A stretch of 64,000 nucleotides of DNA from Bacillales bacterium (GTDB lineage Bacteria; Bacillota; Bacilli; Bacillales; DASSOY01), in the NCBI GenBank assembly GCA_035700025.1, contig DASSOY010000072.1, positions 1 to 64,000 on the forward strand, in the 5' to 3' direction. Under the pieces are notes generated by a model. It worked only from the letters and a program-made list of their open reading frames with translations. It was not told where the DNA came from and did no database searches. Shown in pieces: positions 57,834 through 64,000 of the stretch (position 1 is the first letter of the stretch; each line of letters starts with the position of its first letter). The position numbers and the translations under genes are program-made.

Positions 57834-59960
57834 ATGGGTCACGGAAAACAAGTTTTTTCCATTGACGTAGCGGGTCGTAAATTGTCCGTCGAAATTGGAC
57901 AACTTGCCAAACAAGCCAATGGTGCCGCCATGATCAGATATGGAGACACCGCAGTGTTATCGACGGCTACAGGATCGAAGACGCCGAAAGATTTACCGTT
58001 CTTTCCGCTGACGATCAATTACGAAGAACGTCTCTATGCCGTTGGGAAAATTCCCGGAGGCTTCATTAAACGGGAAGGAAGACCGAGCGACAAAGCGATT
58101 TTGTCGGCGAGACTGATCGACCGTCCGATACGCCCTTTGTTTCCTGACGGATTTCGCAACGAAGTGCAAGTCGTCAACATGGTGATGAGCGTCGATCAAG
58201 ATTGTTCTTCGGAGATGGCGGCTATGCTCGGTTCCTCGTTGTCGCTCTGCATTTCCGACATTCCGTTCGGCGGACCGATTGCCGGTGTGATCGTCGGCAG
58301 AATCGACGGAAAATTCGTCATTAATCCGACTTCCGAACAAGCGGAGAAGAGTGACATTCATTTGACGGTGGCCGGAACGAAAGATGCGATTAACATGGTC
58401 GAAGCAGGTGCGAATGAAGTTCCCGAAGAAGTGATGCTCGATGCGATGATGTTCGGTCACGAAGAAATTAAACGCCTCGTCGAGTTCCAGGAATCGATTG
58501 TCGAGACTGTGCACAATGAGAAAATGGAAGTCGAGTTGCACGAGCTTGATGCAGAATTGGAAGCGAAAGTTCGTGCGGCTGTCGAAGGAGACATTAAAGA
58601 AGCCGTTAAGGTAACGGAAAAACAAGCGCGCGAAGCAGCGATCGAAGCGGTCGAAACGAAAGCCGCGGAGCAGTTTGCTTCTGAAGCGGAGGATGAGGAC
58701 CGTTCCGAAGAGGCGAAAGAAATCGTTCACAAGATTGTGAAACAAGAAGTTCGTGAATTAATTCTGAACGAGAAAATACGTCCCGACGGTCGGAAGGTGA
58801 ATGAAATTCGCGAGCTTTCTTCCGAAGTTCACGTTTTGCCGCGGACACACGGTTCCGGACTATTCACGCGCGGACAAACCCAGGCGCTCAGCGTTTGCAC
58901 GCTTGGTGCGCTCGGCGACGTGCAAATTTTGGACGGGCTTGATTTGGAAGAATCGAAACGGTTTATGCACCATTACAATTTCCCGCCGTTCAGTGTCGGG
59001 GAAGCGAGGCCAATGAGAGGGCCGGGCCGCAGGGAAATCGGGCACGGTGCGCTCGGCGAACGTGCGCTTGAACCGGTGATTCCGTCTGAAAAAGAATTCC
59101 CTTATACCATCCGGCTCGTTTCTGAAGTGCTCGAATCGAATGGATCGACTTCTCAGGCGAGCATTTGCGGCAGTACGTTGGCGATGATGGATGCGGGCGT
59201 ACCGTTGAAGGCGCCGGTTGCGGGAATCGCAATGGGCCTCGTGAAAGAAGACGACCGGGTAACGGTATTGACAGACATACAGGGGATGGAAGACCATCTT
59301 GGCGACATGGACTTTAAAGTGGCCGGAACCGAAAAAGGCGTTACGGCTTTGCAAATGGACATCAAAATATCCGGCATTGACCGTGAGGTTTTGAAAACGG
59401 CGCTTGAACAGGCGAAGGAAGGCCGCATGGCAATTCTCGAGAACATGAAAACAGCGATTGCCGAGCCTCGCAAAGAACTTTCGAAGTATGCGCCGAAGAT
59501 TTTGATCATGAACATTGATCCGGACAAAATTCGCGACGTTATCGGACCGAGCGGAAAAACGATCAATAAGATTATTGAACAAACGGACGTCAAAATCGAT
59601 ATCGAACAAGACGGGAGCATTTATATTTCTTCCACCAATCAAGAAATGAACGAAAAGGCGAAGAAAATCATTGAGGACTTGGTTCGTGAAGCGAAAGTCG
59701 GGGAAATCTACCTCGGCACGGTGAAACGGATCGAGAAATTCGGAGCTTTCGTGGAATTGTTCAGCGGCAAAGACGGACTCGTGCATATTTCTGAGTTGGC
59801 GAAAGAACGCATTGGGAAAGTCGAAGACGTCGTCTCCATCGGTGACGAGATTCTCGTCAAAGTCATCAACATCGACAATCAAGGACGGGTGAAACTATCG
59901 CGAAAAGCGGTGCTTCTCGACCAGGAAAAAGCCGAAAAGGAAAAGCAAGAACAGAACTAG
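57834..59960 (+). CDS. pnp: Polyribonucleotide nucleotidyltransferase (PNPase)
   Basis: PNPase (708 residues) degrades RNA 3-to-5 by phosphorolysis. Two RNase PH domains flank an all-helical domain (about 230-320, here rich in Glu and Ala). The KH domain holds [15 protein letters not shown] near 565 and the S1 domain spans about 620-690. ATG 57834 (MGHGKQVFS) matches the family start. AAAGGAG is 12 bases away, which is rather far. An in-frame ATG at 57798 overlaps the -10-like box. Confidence 0.96.
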   Translation: MGHGKQVFSIDVAGRKLSVEIGQLAKQANGAAMIRYGDTAVLSTATGSKTPKDLPFFPLTINYEERLYAVGKIPGGFIKREGRPSDKAILSARLIDRPIRPLFPDGFRNEVQVVNMVMSVDQDCSSEMAAMLGSSLSLCISDIPFGGPIAGVIVGRIDGKFVINPTSEQAEKSDIHLTVAGTKDAINMVEAGANEVPEEVMLDAMMFGHEEIKRLVEFQESIVETVHNEKMEVELHELDAELEAKVRAAVEGDIKEAVKVTEKQAREAAIEAVETKAAEQFASEAEDEDRSEEAKEIVHKIVKQEVRELILNEKIRPDGRKVNEIRELSSEVHVLPRTHGSGLFTRGQTQALSVCTLGALGDVQILDGLDLEESKRFMHHYNFPPFSVGEARPMRGPGRREIGHGALGERALEPVIPSEKEFPYTIRLVSEVLESNGSTSQASICGSTLAMMDAGVPLKAPVAGIAMGLVKEDDRVTVLTDIQGMEDHLGDMDFKVAGTEKGVTALQMDIKISGIDREVLKTALEQAKEGRMAILENMKTAIAEPRKELSKYAPKILIMNIDPDKIRDVIGPSGKTINKIIEQTDVKIDIEQDGSIYISSTNQEMNEKAKKIIEDLVREAKVGEIYLGTVKRIEKFGAFVELFSGKDGLVHISELAKERIGKVEDVVSIGDEILVKVINIDNQGRVKLSRKAVLLDQEKAEKEKQEQN

Positions 59961-59984
59961 AAGCTGGGCATCCCAGCTTTTTTT
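59961..59984 (+). terminator. Intrinsic terminator after pnp
   Basis: AAGCTGGG (59961-59968), loop CAT, CCCAGCTT (59972-59979), T-run to 59984. It begins right after the pnp stop codon. Confidence 0.92.
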
Positions 59985-59999
59985 GTTTCGGAGGGAAGA

Positions 60000-60252
60000 A
60001 TGAGTTTTTTTAAAATTATACTAATAATAAGTGTTTTATTGATCATTACAAGTTGCTCAATAATGCTTTAGATACTGATATAAGGGATATAGAAAAAAAG
60101 GGGTGGACCATTGACCGTATAATGGAAAAAGAACTCTTTGTACGGATGCGCTATACGAATAATGGTATCAATATGACAAAATTTATAAGCAAAAGTTTTT
60201 GTTAAATGAGGAGCGTAAAACGGCATATTTCATAAAAAAACTCGGGATTTGA
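60000..60252 (+). pseudogene. Decayed small lipoprotein gene
   Basis: ATG 60000, behind GGAGGGAAG, opens a 23-residue frame that is a lipoprotein signal peptide (MSFFKIILIISVLLIITSCS) and then stops at 60069-60071. Restoring one base near 60059 joins it to a second frame (NNALDTDIRDIEKKGWTIDR, stop after 60200). A further shift around the A-run near 60125, past one TAA, leads to a third frame (WYQYDKIYKQKFLLNEERK, stop 60250-60252). So at least three lesions break what looks like an original protein of about 80 residues. The stretch is markedly AT-rich compared with its neighbours, and the lipobox ITSC is intact. No family is recognised. It lies between pnp and ylxY, where B. subtilis has none that I recall. 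Confidence 0.6.
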
Positions 60253-60275
60253 ATTTGACTCCCGAGTATTTTTTT
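60240..60275 (+). terminator. Intrinsic terminator of the decayed lipoprotein gene
   Basis: ACTCGGGA (60240-60247), 12-nt loop, TCCCGAGT (60260-60267), then A and a T-run to 60275. It overlaps the last codons of the pseudogene. Confidence 0.85.
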
Positions 60276-60296
60276 GTTGGTCAAGTATAAGTTGTC

Positions 60297-60326
60297 CCCT
60301 CCATTCATAGTTTTTTGTGAGGAGGG
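60297..60326 (+). promoter_or_regulatory. Inverted repeat covering the ylxY ribosome binding site
   Basis: CCCTCC (60297-60302) is complementary to GGAGGG (60321-60326), which is the ylxY Shine-Dalgarno sequence. The 18-nt loop is AT-rich. In RNA this could hide the site and lower translation. No clear promoter for ylxY was found in 60276-60332. Confidence 0.4.
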
Positions 60327-60332
60327 AATCCG

Positions 60333-61289
60333 ATGAAAAAACTGATCGTGCACTGGACGGCGTTCGTTCTAATTTTTTTGTTTGCCTTCGGGACGGTGCA
60401 AAATCCGTGGACGTCTCGTTACATTCATGATCTCAAACAAGATCCTGTCGTTTCGGTAGATCAAAACAATCCGTTGTACGAAAAAATCGTTCAGGCTGCG
60501 GAGAAATACAACGAACCGGCGATTGATGCGAAAATCGATCCTGTTTGGAAAGCGGTTCCGGGATATAATGGCATCAAGGTCGATGTCGCGGCTTCCTATA
60601 AAAAAATGATGAAAGACGGACAGCGATTCGCGAACGATCGTCTCGTGTTTCGCCAAGTCGAGCCGGATGTACATTTGAACGATTTGAAGCCGGCGCCGAT
60701 TTACAAAGGCAATCCGAACAAGCCGATGGTCAGCTTGATGGTGAATGTTGCGTGGGGAAATGAATACATCCCGAAAATGTTGAAAGTTTTAAAACAGGAG
60801 CATGTGCGCGCGACGTTTTTTCTCGACGGTTCTTGGGTGAAGAAAAATCCGGACCTTGCCAAAATGATTGCGGAAGCCGGAAATGAAATCGGCAATCATG
60901 CTTATTCCCACCCGGATATGAAAGCTTTATCCGCCGAGGCGGCACGCCGACAGATCGTGAAAACGAACGAAGTGATTCGCTCCACGCTGGAAATGAAGCC
61001 GAAACTGTTTGCTCCGCCGAGCGGGAGTTACAATAAACAAACGGTAAAAGTGGTCGATTCGCTCGGAATGAAAACGATTATGTGGACGGTCGACACGGTC
61101 GATTGGAAAAATCCGAATCCCGATGCGATGGTCATGAGGGTGTTGCAAAACATCGGTTCCGGGTCGCTCGTGTTAATGCATCCCACCAAGGCATCGGCGG
61201 AAGGGCTTGCAGCGATGATTCATGGGATTCGGGAACGCGGATATCAGATCGGCACAGTGTCCGCACTGCTGGATGAAGATCGACTTTAA
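60333..61289 (+). CDS. ylxY: Polysaccharide deacetylase family protein YlxY
   Basis: YlxY (318 residues) has an N-terminal signal/anchor helix (about 5-24) and a NodB-homology domain (about 130-310). The canonical TFDDG metal motif is replaced by VNVAWG, and the RPPYG motif by APPSG. The NHAYSHPD histidines remain. The YlxY family is known to deviate in this way, so deacetylase activity is doubtful. ATG follows GAGGAGGGAA. Confidence 0.88.
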   Translation: MKKLIVHWTAFVLIFLFAFGTVQNPWTSRYIHDLKQDPVVSVDQNNPLYEKIVQAAEKYNEPAIDAKIDPVWKAVPGYNGIKVDVAASYKKMMKDGQRFANDRLVFRQVEPDVHLNDLKPAPIYKGNPNKPMVSLMVNVAWGNEYIPKMLKVLKQEHVRATFFLDGSWVKKNPDLAKMIAEAGNEIGNHAYSHPDMKALSAEAARRQIVKTNEVIRSTLEMKPKLFAPPSGSYNKQTVKVVDSLGMKTIMWTVDTVDWKNPNPDAMVMRVLQNIGSGSLVLMHPTKASAEGLAAMIHGIRERGYQIGTVSALLDEDRL

Positions 61290-61292
61290 CGA

Positions 61293-61321
61293 TTGATGAT
61301 GCGTTGATTTCCTGCTATAGT
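61293..61321 (+). promoter_or_regulatory. Sigma-A promoter of mlpA
   Basis: TTGATG (61293-61298), 17-bp spacer, TATAGT (61316-61321), with the extended TGC before the -10 box. It lies just after the ylxY stop. Confidence 0.6.
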
Positions 61322-61353
61322 GGTCATAGCTTAGGGAATAGAGGGGGGATCTT

Positions 61354-62595
61354 TTGATTACGAGACATCGATGTTCGAATGGCGTGACGATAGTGTTGGA
61401 AAAGATTCCTGCAGTTCGCTCGGTATCGATCGGTGTTTGGGTTGGTACTGGATCCCGTAACGAGACGAAAGAAAACAACGGGGTTTCTCATTTTTTGGAG
61501 CATATGTTCTTTAAAGGCACGACCTCGCGCAATGCAAGAGAGATCGCCGAAGCATTCGATCGGATCGGCGGTCATGTGAATGCTTTCACTTCAAAGGAAT
61601 ATACTTGTTTTTATTCAAAAGTACTTGACGAACATGCCGAGCATGCCTTGGACCTTTTGGCAGACATGTTTTTTCATTCGACGTTTTCCGCCGACGAAAT
61701 GATCAAAGAAAAGTCCGTCGTTCATGAAGAGATCAAAATGTACGAAGACACACCCGACGAGATGGTTCACGATTTGCTCGGACAGGCTTGTTACGGAGAC
61801 CATCCGCTCGGCTACCCGATTTTGGGAAGCGAGAAGGTGCTTGATTCTTTCGACAGCCGAACGCTTCGGGATTACATGAAAAAAAGTTATACGCCGGACA
61901 ACGTCGTGATTTCGATAGCGGGTCATATCGACGAATCGATCATCACGTATGCGGAACAATTTTTCGGCGGCTTTCATGGGGAATCTGGAGCGGCGCCAAC
62001 GGAATCGCCGGTTTTCCGCACGGACAAATTGGCGCGCAGGAAGGACACCGAACAAGCGCATCTTTGTGTCGGCTTTCGCGGGTTGCCTGTGAATCACGAA
62101 GAAATTTTTACACTGGCGGTTTTGAACAACATTCTCGGGGGAAGCATGTCGAGCCGGTTATTTCAGGAAGTGCGGGAGGAACGTGGGCTCGCTTATTCGA
62201 TTTTTTCCTATCATTCCGCTTTCCGAGACAACGGTGTATTGAGCATTTACGGCGGCACAGGGGTTGACCGCGTCGATGAAATGTACACAACTGTCCACGA
62301 AGTGCTGGCAAAGTTACGGTCAGGCGGTGTTACTGACAGTGAACTGGAAAACAGCAAGGAACAAATCAAAGGCAACTTGATGCTCGGCTTGGAAAGCACG
62401 AACAGCCGCATGAATTTGAACGCGAAAAACGAAATGTTCCTCGGACGCCACCGAACGCTCGATGAAATGACCGAAGACATTGCCGCCGTCACGAAAACAC
62501 GCGTCAACGCAATGGCCGAAGCGATTTTCAGTGAAGACTTCTCTTGTTCCATCGTCAGTCCGGGCGGAAAGCTTCCGCGCGTTTTGCAAGTTTAA
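61354..62595 (+). CDS. mlpA: M16-family processing protease MlpA (YmxG)
   Basis: A zinc metallopeptidase of the M16 (pitrilysin/MPP) family, 413 residues. The inverted zinc motif HFLEH (near 46-50) and the downstream glutamate (about 76 residues later; EEIKMYED) are present, with the C-terminal half carrying the GGSMSSRLFQEVREERGLAYS motif. In B. subtilis MlpA affects protease gene expression. TTG start behind GAGGGGGGAT. Confidence 0.94.
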   Translation: MITRHRCSNGVTIVLEKIPAVRSVSIGVWVGTGSRNETKENNGVSHFLEHMFFKGTTSRNAREIAEAFDRIGGHVNAFTSKEYTCFYSKVLDEHAEHALDLLADMFFHSTFSADEMIKEKSVVHEEIKMYEDTPDEMVHDLLGQACYGDHPLGYPILGSEKVLDSFDSRTLRDYMKKSYTPDNVVISIAGHIDESIITYAEQFFGGFHGESGAAPTESPVFRTDKLARRKDTEQAHLCVGFRGLPVNHEEIFTLAVLNNILGGSMSSRLFQEVREERGLAYSIFSYHSAFRDNGVLSIYGGTGVDRVDEMYTTVHEVLAKLRSGGVTDSELENSKEQIKGNLMLGLESTNSRMNLNAKNEMFLGRHRTLDEMTEDIAAVTKTRVNAMAEAIFSEDFSCSIVSPGGKLPRVLQV

Positions 62596-62613
62596 CGAAT
62601 AGATGATTGAATG

Positions 62614-62647
62614 AAGCAAGTTCTTAAACGGGACTTGCTTTTTTTTA
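62614..62647 (+). terminator. Intrinsic terminator after mlpA
   Basis: AAGCAAGTTC (62614-62623) pairs with GGACTTGCTT (62631-62640), T-run to about 62646. The usual next gene ymxH is absent. Confidence 0.9.
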
Positions 62648-62655
62648 TGCCTTTT

Positions 62656-62685
62656 TCACAAATTGGGCGGTTGTCACATATTGTA
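62656..62685 (+). promoter_or_regulatory. Sigma-K-like promoter of dpaAB
   Basis: TCACA (62656-62660), 16-bp spacer, CATATTGTA (62677-62685). The -10 box matches the sigma-K consensus CATANNNTA exactly. dpaAB (spoVF) is transcribed by sigma-K in the mother cell in B. subtilis. Confidence 0.65.
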
Positions 62686-62766
62686 TCGCAGACGCCGGCA
62701 TTTCTGGCGTACTTAGGAATCCGTTCTCTCGCGATCACGGACTTTGCAAGCTAAAGGAGGGCATCG

Positions 62767-63657
62767 ATGCTAACGGGACTTACGATTGCCGTCATCGGCG
62801 GCGACGCGAGGCAACTTGAGGTTATTCGGCAACTGAGCGAGAGGGATGCGAATCTTGTATTAATCGGGTTCGAGCAGCTCGATGAAGATATGACCGGCTC
62901 GGCGAAAGCGAAATTGGATCAAGCCCATTTCGAGTCGTTTGACGCGATATTGCTGCCGGTGAGCGGCACGAACCAACAAGGGAGAGTGGAGACGATCTTT
63001 TCCGACGAAGAACTCGTGTTGACTGACAATCATTTGAAAAGAACGCCGGAACGATGCGTCGTGTACAGCGGAATCAGCAACGATTACTTGGAAAACGCTG
63101 CCGCCGCGGCCGGGCGCAAACTCGTAAAATTGTTTGAGCGAAACGACGTTGCCATTTACAACTCCATTCCGACGGCGGAAGGGACAATTATGATGGTCAT
63201 TCAAAACACGGATGTGACGATTCATCAGTCGAATGTTGCGGTTCTTGGATTTGGAAGGACGGGGATGACCGTTGCACGGATGATGGACGCGCTTGGAGCG
63301 AAGGTGAAAGTCGGCGCACGCAGGTCGGAACATCTTGCGCGCATTTCGGAGATGGGGTTGACTCCGTTTTACACGGAAAAGGTCGCCGAAGAAATCACAA
63401 ACATCGACGTCTGTATCAACACGATTCCGGATCAAGTCCTTACGGCGAGCGTTTTGTCGCAAATGCCGCTGAACGCATTGATCGTTGATCTTGCGTCGAA
63501 ACCTGGAGGAACGGATTTTCGATATGCGGACAAAAGGGGCATCAAGGCATTGTTGGCACCTGGGTTGCCGGGAATCGTCGCACCGAAGACGGCAGGAGGC
63601 ATTCTCGCGAAAGTTTTGCATTCATTGTTGAAGGAGGAACGGAAAAATGAGTCTTGA
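62767..63657 (+). CDS. dpaA: Dipicolinate synthase subunit A (SpoVFA)
   Basis: DpaA (296 residues) with DpaB makes dipicolinic acid, the spore-core chelator, from dihydrodipicolinate. A Rossmann dehydrogenase fold is seen: VAVLGFGRTGMTVARMMDALGAKVKVGARR near 158-187. The N-terminal domain (LTIAVIGGDARQLEVIRQL) resembles NAD-binding catalytic domains of the family. ATG follows AAAGGAGGG. It overlaps dpaB by 11 bases. This shows that the organism forms spores. Confidence 0.95.
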   Translation: MLTGLTIAVIGGDARQLEVIRQLSERDANLVLIGFEQLDEDMTGSAKAKLDQAHFESFDAILLPVSGTNQQGRVETIFSDEELVLTDNHLKRTPERCVVYSGISNDYLENAAAAAGRKLVKLFERNDVAIYNSIPTAEGTIMMVIQNTDVTIHQSNVAVLGFGRTGMTVARMMDALGAKVKVGARRSEHLARISEMGLTPFYTEKVAEEITNIDVCINTIPDQVLTASVLSQMPLNALIVDLASKPGGTDFRYADKRGIKALLAPGLPGIVAPKTAGGILAKVLHSLLKEERKNES

Positions 63658-64000
63658 AGGCAAAAAAATCGGTCTCGGCATGACGGGATCCCATTGCACC
63701 TATGATCAAGTCGTTCCCCAAGTTCAACGGCTTGTCGACGAACGGGCAGACGTCACTGTGTTTGTTACGTACACCGTAAAAAACACGGTAACGAAGTTTG
63801 GAGACGGGCGTGATTGGATCAAGAAGGTTGAAGACATTACGGGAAAGAAAGTCGTCGATTCACTGGTCGACGCCGAGCCGTATGGACCGAAAAAACCTTT
63901 GGATTGTATGGTGATCGCACCGATGACGGGAAATTCGATCAGCAAGTTTGCGCAAGCGATGACTGACTCCCCAGTACTGATGGCGGCGAAGGCGACGATG
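63647..64000 (+). CDS. dpaB: Dipicolinate synthase subunit B (SpoVFB), cut by the window end
   Basis: The frame is open from ATG 63647 (behind AAGGAGGA) to the end of the window, 118 codons without a stop. It begins MSLEGKKIGLGMTGSHCTYD, a flavoprotein-like fold as in DpaB. VIAPMTGNSISKFAQAMTDSPVLMA is typical of the flavoprotein family to which it belongs. The gene overlaps dpaA. About 200 residues are expected in full. Confidence 0.94.
   Translation, partial: MSLEGKKIGLGMTGSHCTYDQVVPQVQRLVDERADVTVFVTYTVKNTVTKFGDGRDWIKKVEDITGKKVVDSLVDAEPYGPKKPLDCMVIAPMTGNSISKFAQAMTDSPVLMAAKATM

Noticed and set aside
58860-59882. Open frame of 340 codons on the - strand over pnp
   Set aside because: Antisense shadow of pnp; sequence resembles no family.
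60111-60124. TATAAT box with TTGACC close by in the decayed lipoprotein gene
   Set aside because: The two boxes are nearly adjacent, and no -35 box lies at 16-18 bp.

Overview
The window is one continuous stretch of a spore-forming, flagellated member of the Bacillaceae (Firmicutes). Every supported gene lies on the + strand. The gene order is the Bacillus subtilis sucC-to-spoVFB order almost gene for gene. Supporting traits are CodY, the CheC/CheD/FliY chemotaxis set, SigD and SwrB, PolC (Gram-positive replicase), AGGAGG-type ribosome binding sites with frequent GTG/TTG starts, and the dipicolinate synthase genes. The genus cannot be fixed by eye. No tRNA, rRNA, CRISPR array, phage or insertion sequence was seen.

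Layout: (1) 1-437 is a gene-free leader, then sucC-sucD (succinyl-CoA ligase) and a terminator. (2) dprA, topA, xerC/codV, hslV-hslU (clpQ-clpY) and codY, closed by a terminator. (3) 9.6-36.2 kb is the fla/che operon: basal body, type III export, hook, switch, chemotaxis, sigD and swrB. The genes are tightly packed and many overlap by 4 bases. (4) 36.2-45.6 kb holds rpsB, tsf, pyrH, frr, uppS, cdsA, dxr, rseP and proS. (5) 45.6-60.0 kb holds polC, rimP-nusA-rnpM-ylxQ-infB-rbfA, truB, ribF, rpsO and pnp. (6) 60.0-64.0 kb holds a decayed small lipoprotein gene, ylxY, mlpA, and dpaA-dpaB behind a sigma-K-like promoter. dpaB runs off the window.

Departures from the usual order, as remembered for B. 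subtilis: trmFO is absent between topA and xerC, fliL between swrD and fliM, ylxP between infB and rbfA, and ymxH between mlpA and dpaA. A TIGR02530-type flagellar gene sits between flgD and flgE.

The least explained part is 37060-37516, between rpsB and tsf. After a terminator it holds an array of repeated promoter-like modules: four copies of GTAAATNGAATG and three of CTGACRAATGGTACAA. The last two modules are a 62-bp direct repeat with one mismatch, and that mismatch keeps a 9-bp dyad paired. They flank an 83-bp insert whose arms could form a pseudoknot. Other points worth attention are a CheB with no receiver domain, a NusA with a long acidic tail, a ProRS whose editing domain looks eroded, and several structured mRNA leaders (rpsB, rimP, rpsO).

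Gene calls rest on recognising translated families from memory. Comparisons with B. subtilis lengths and order are from memory, and promoters and RNA structures were found by eye.
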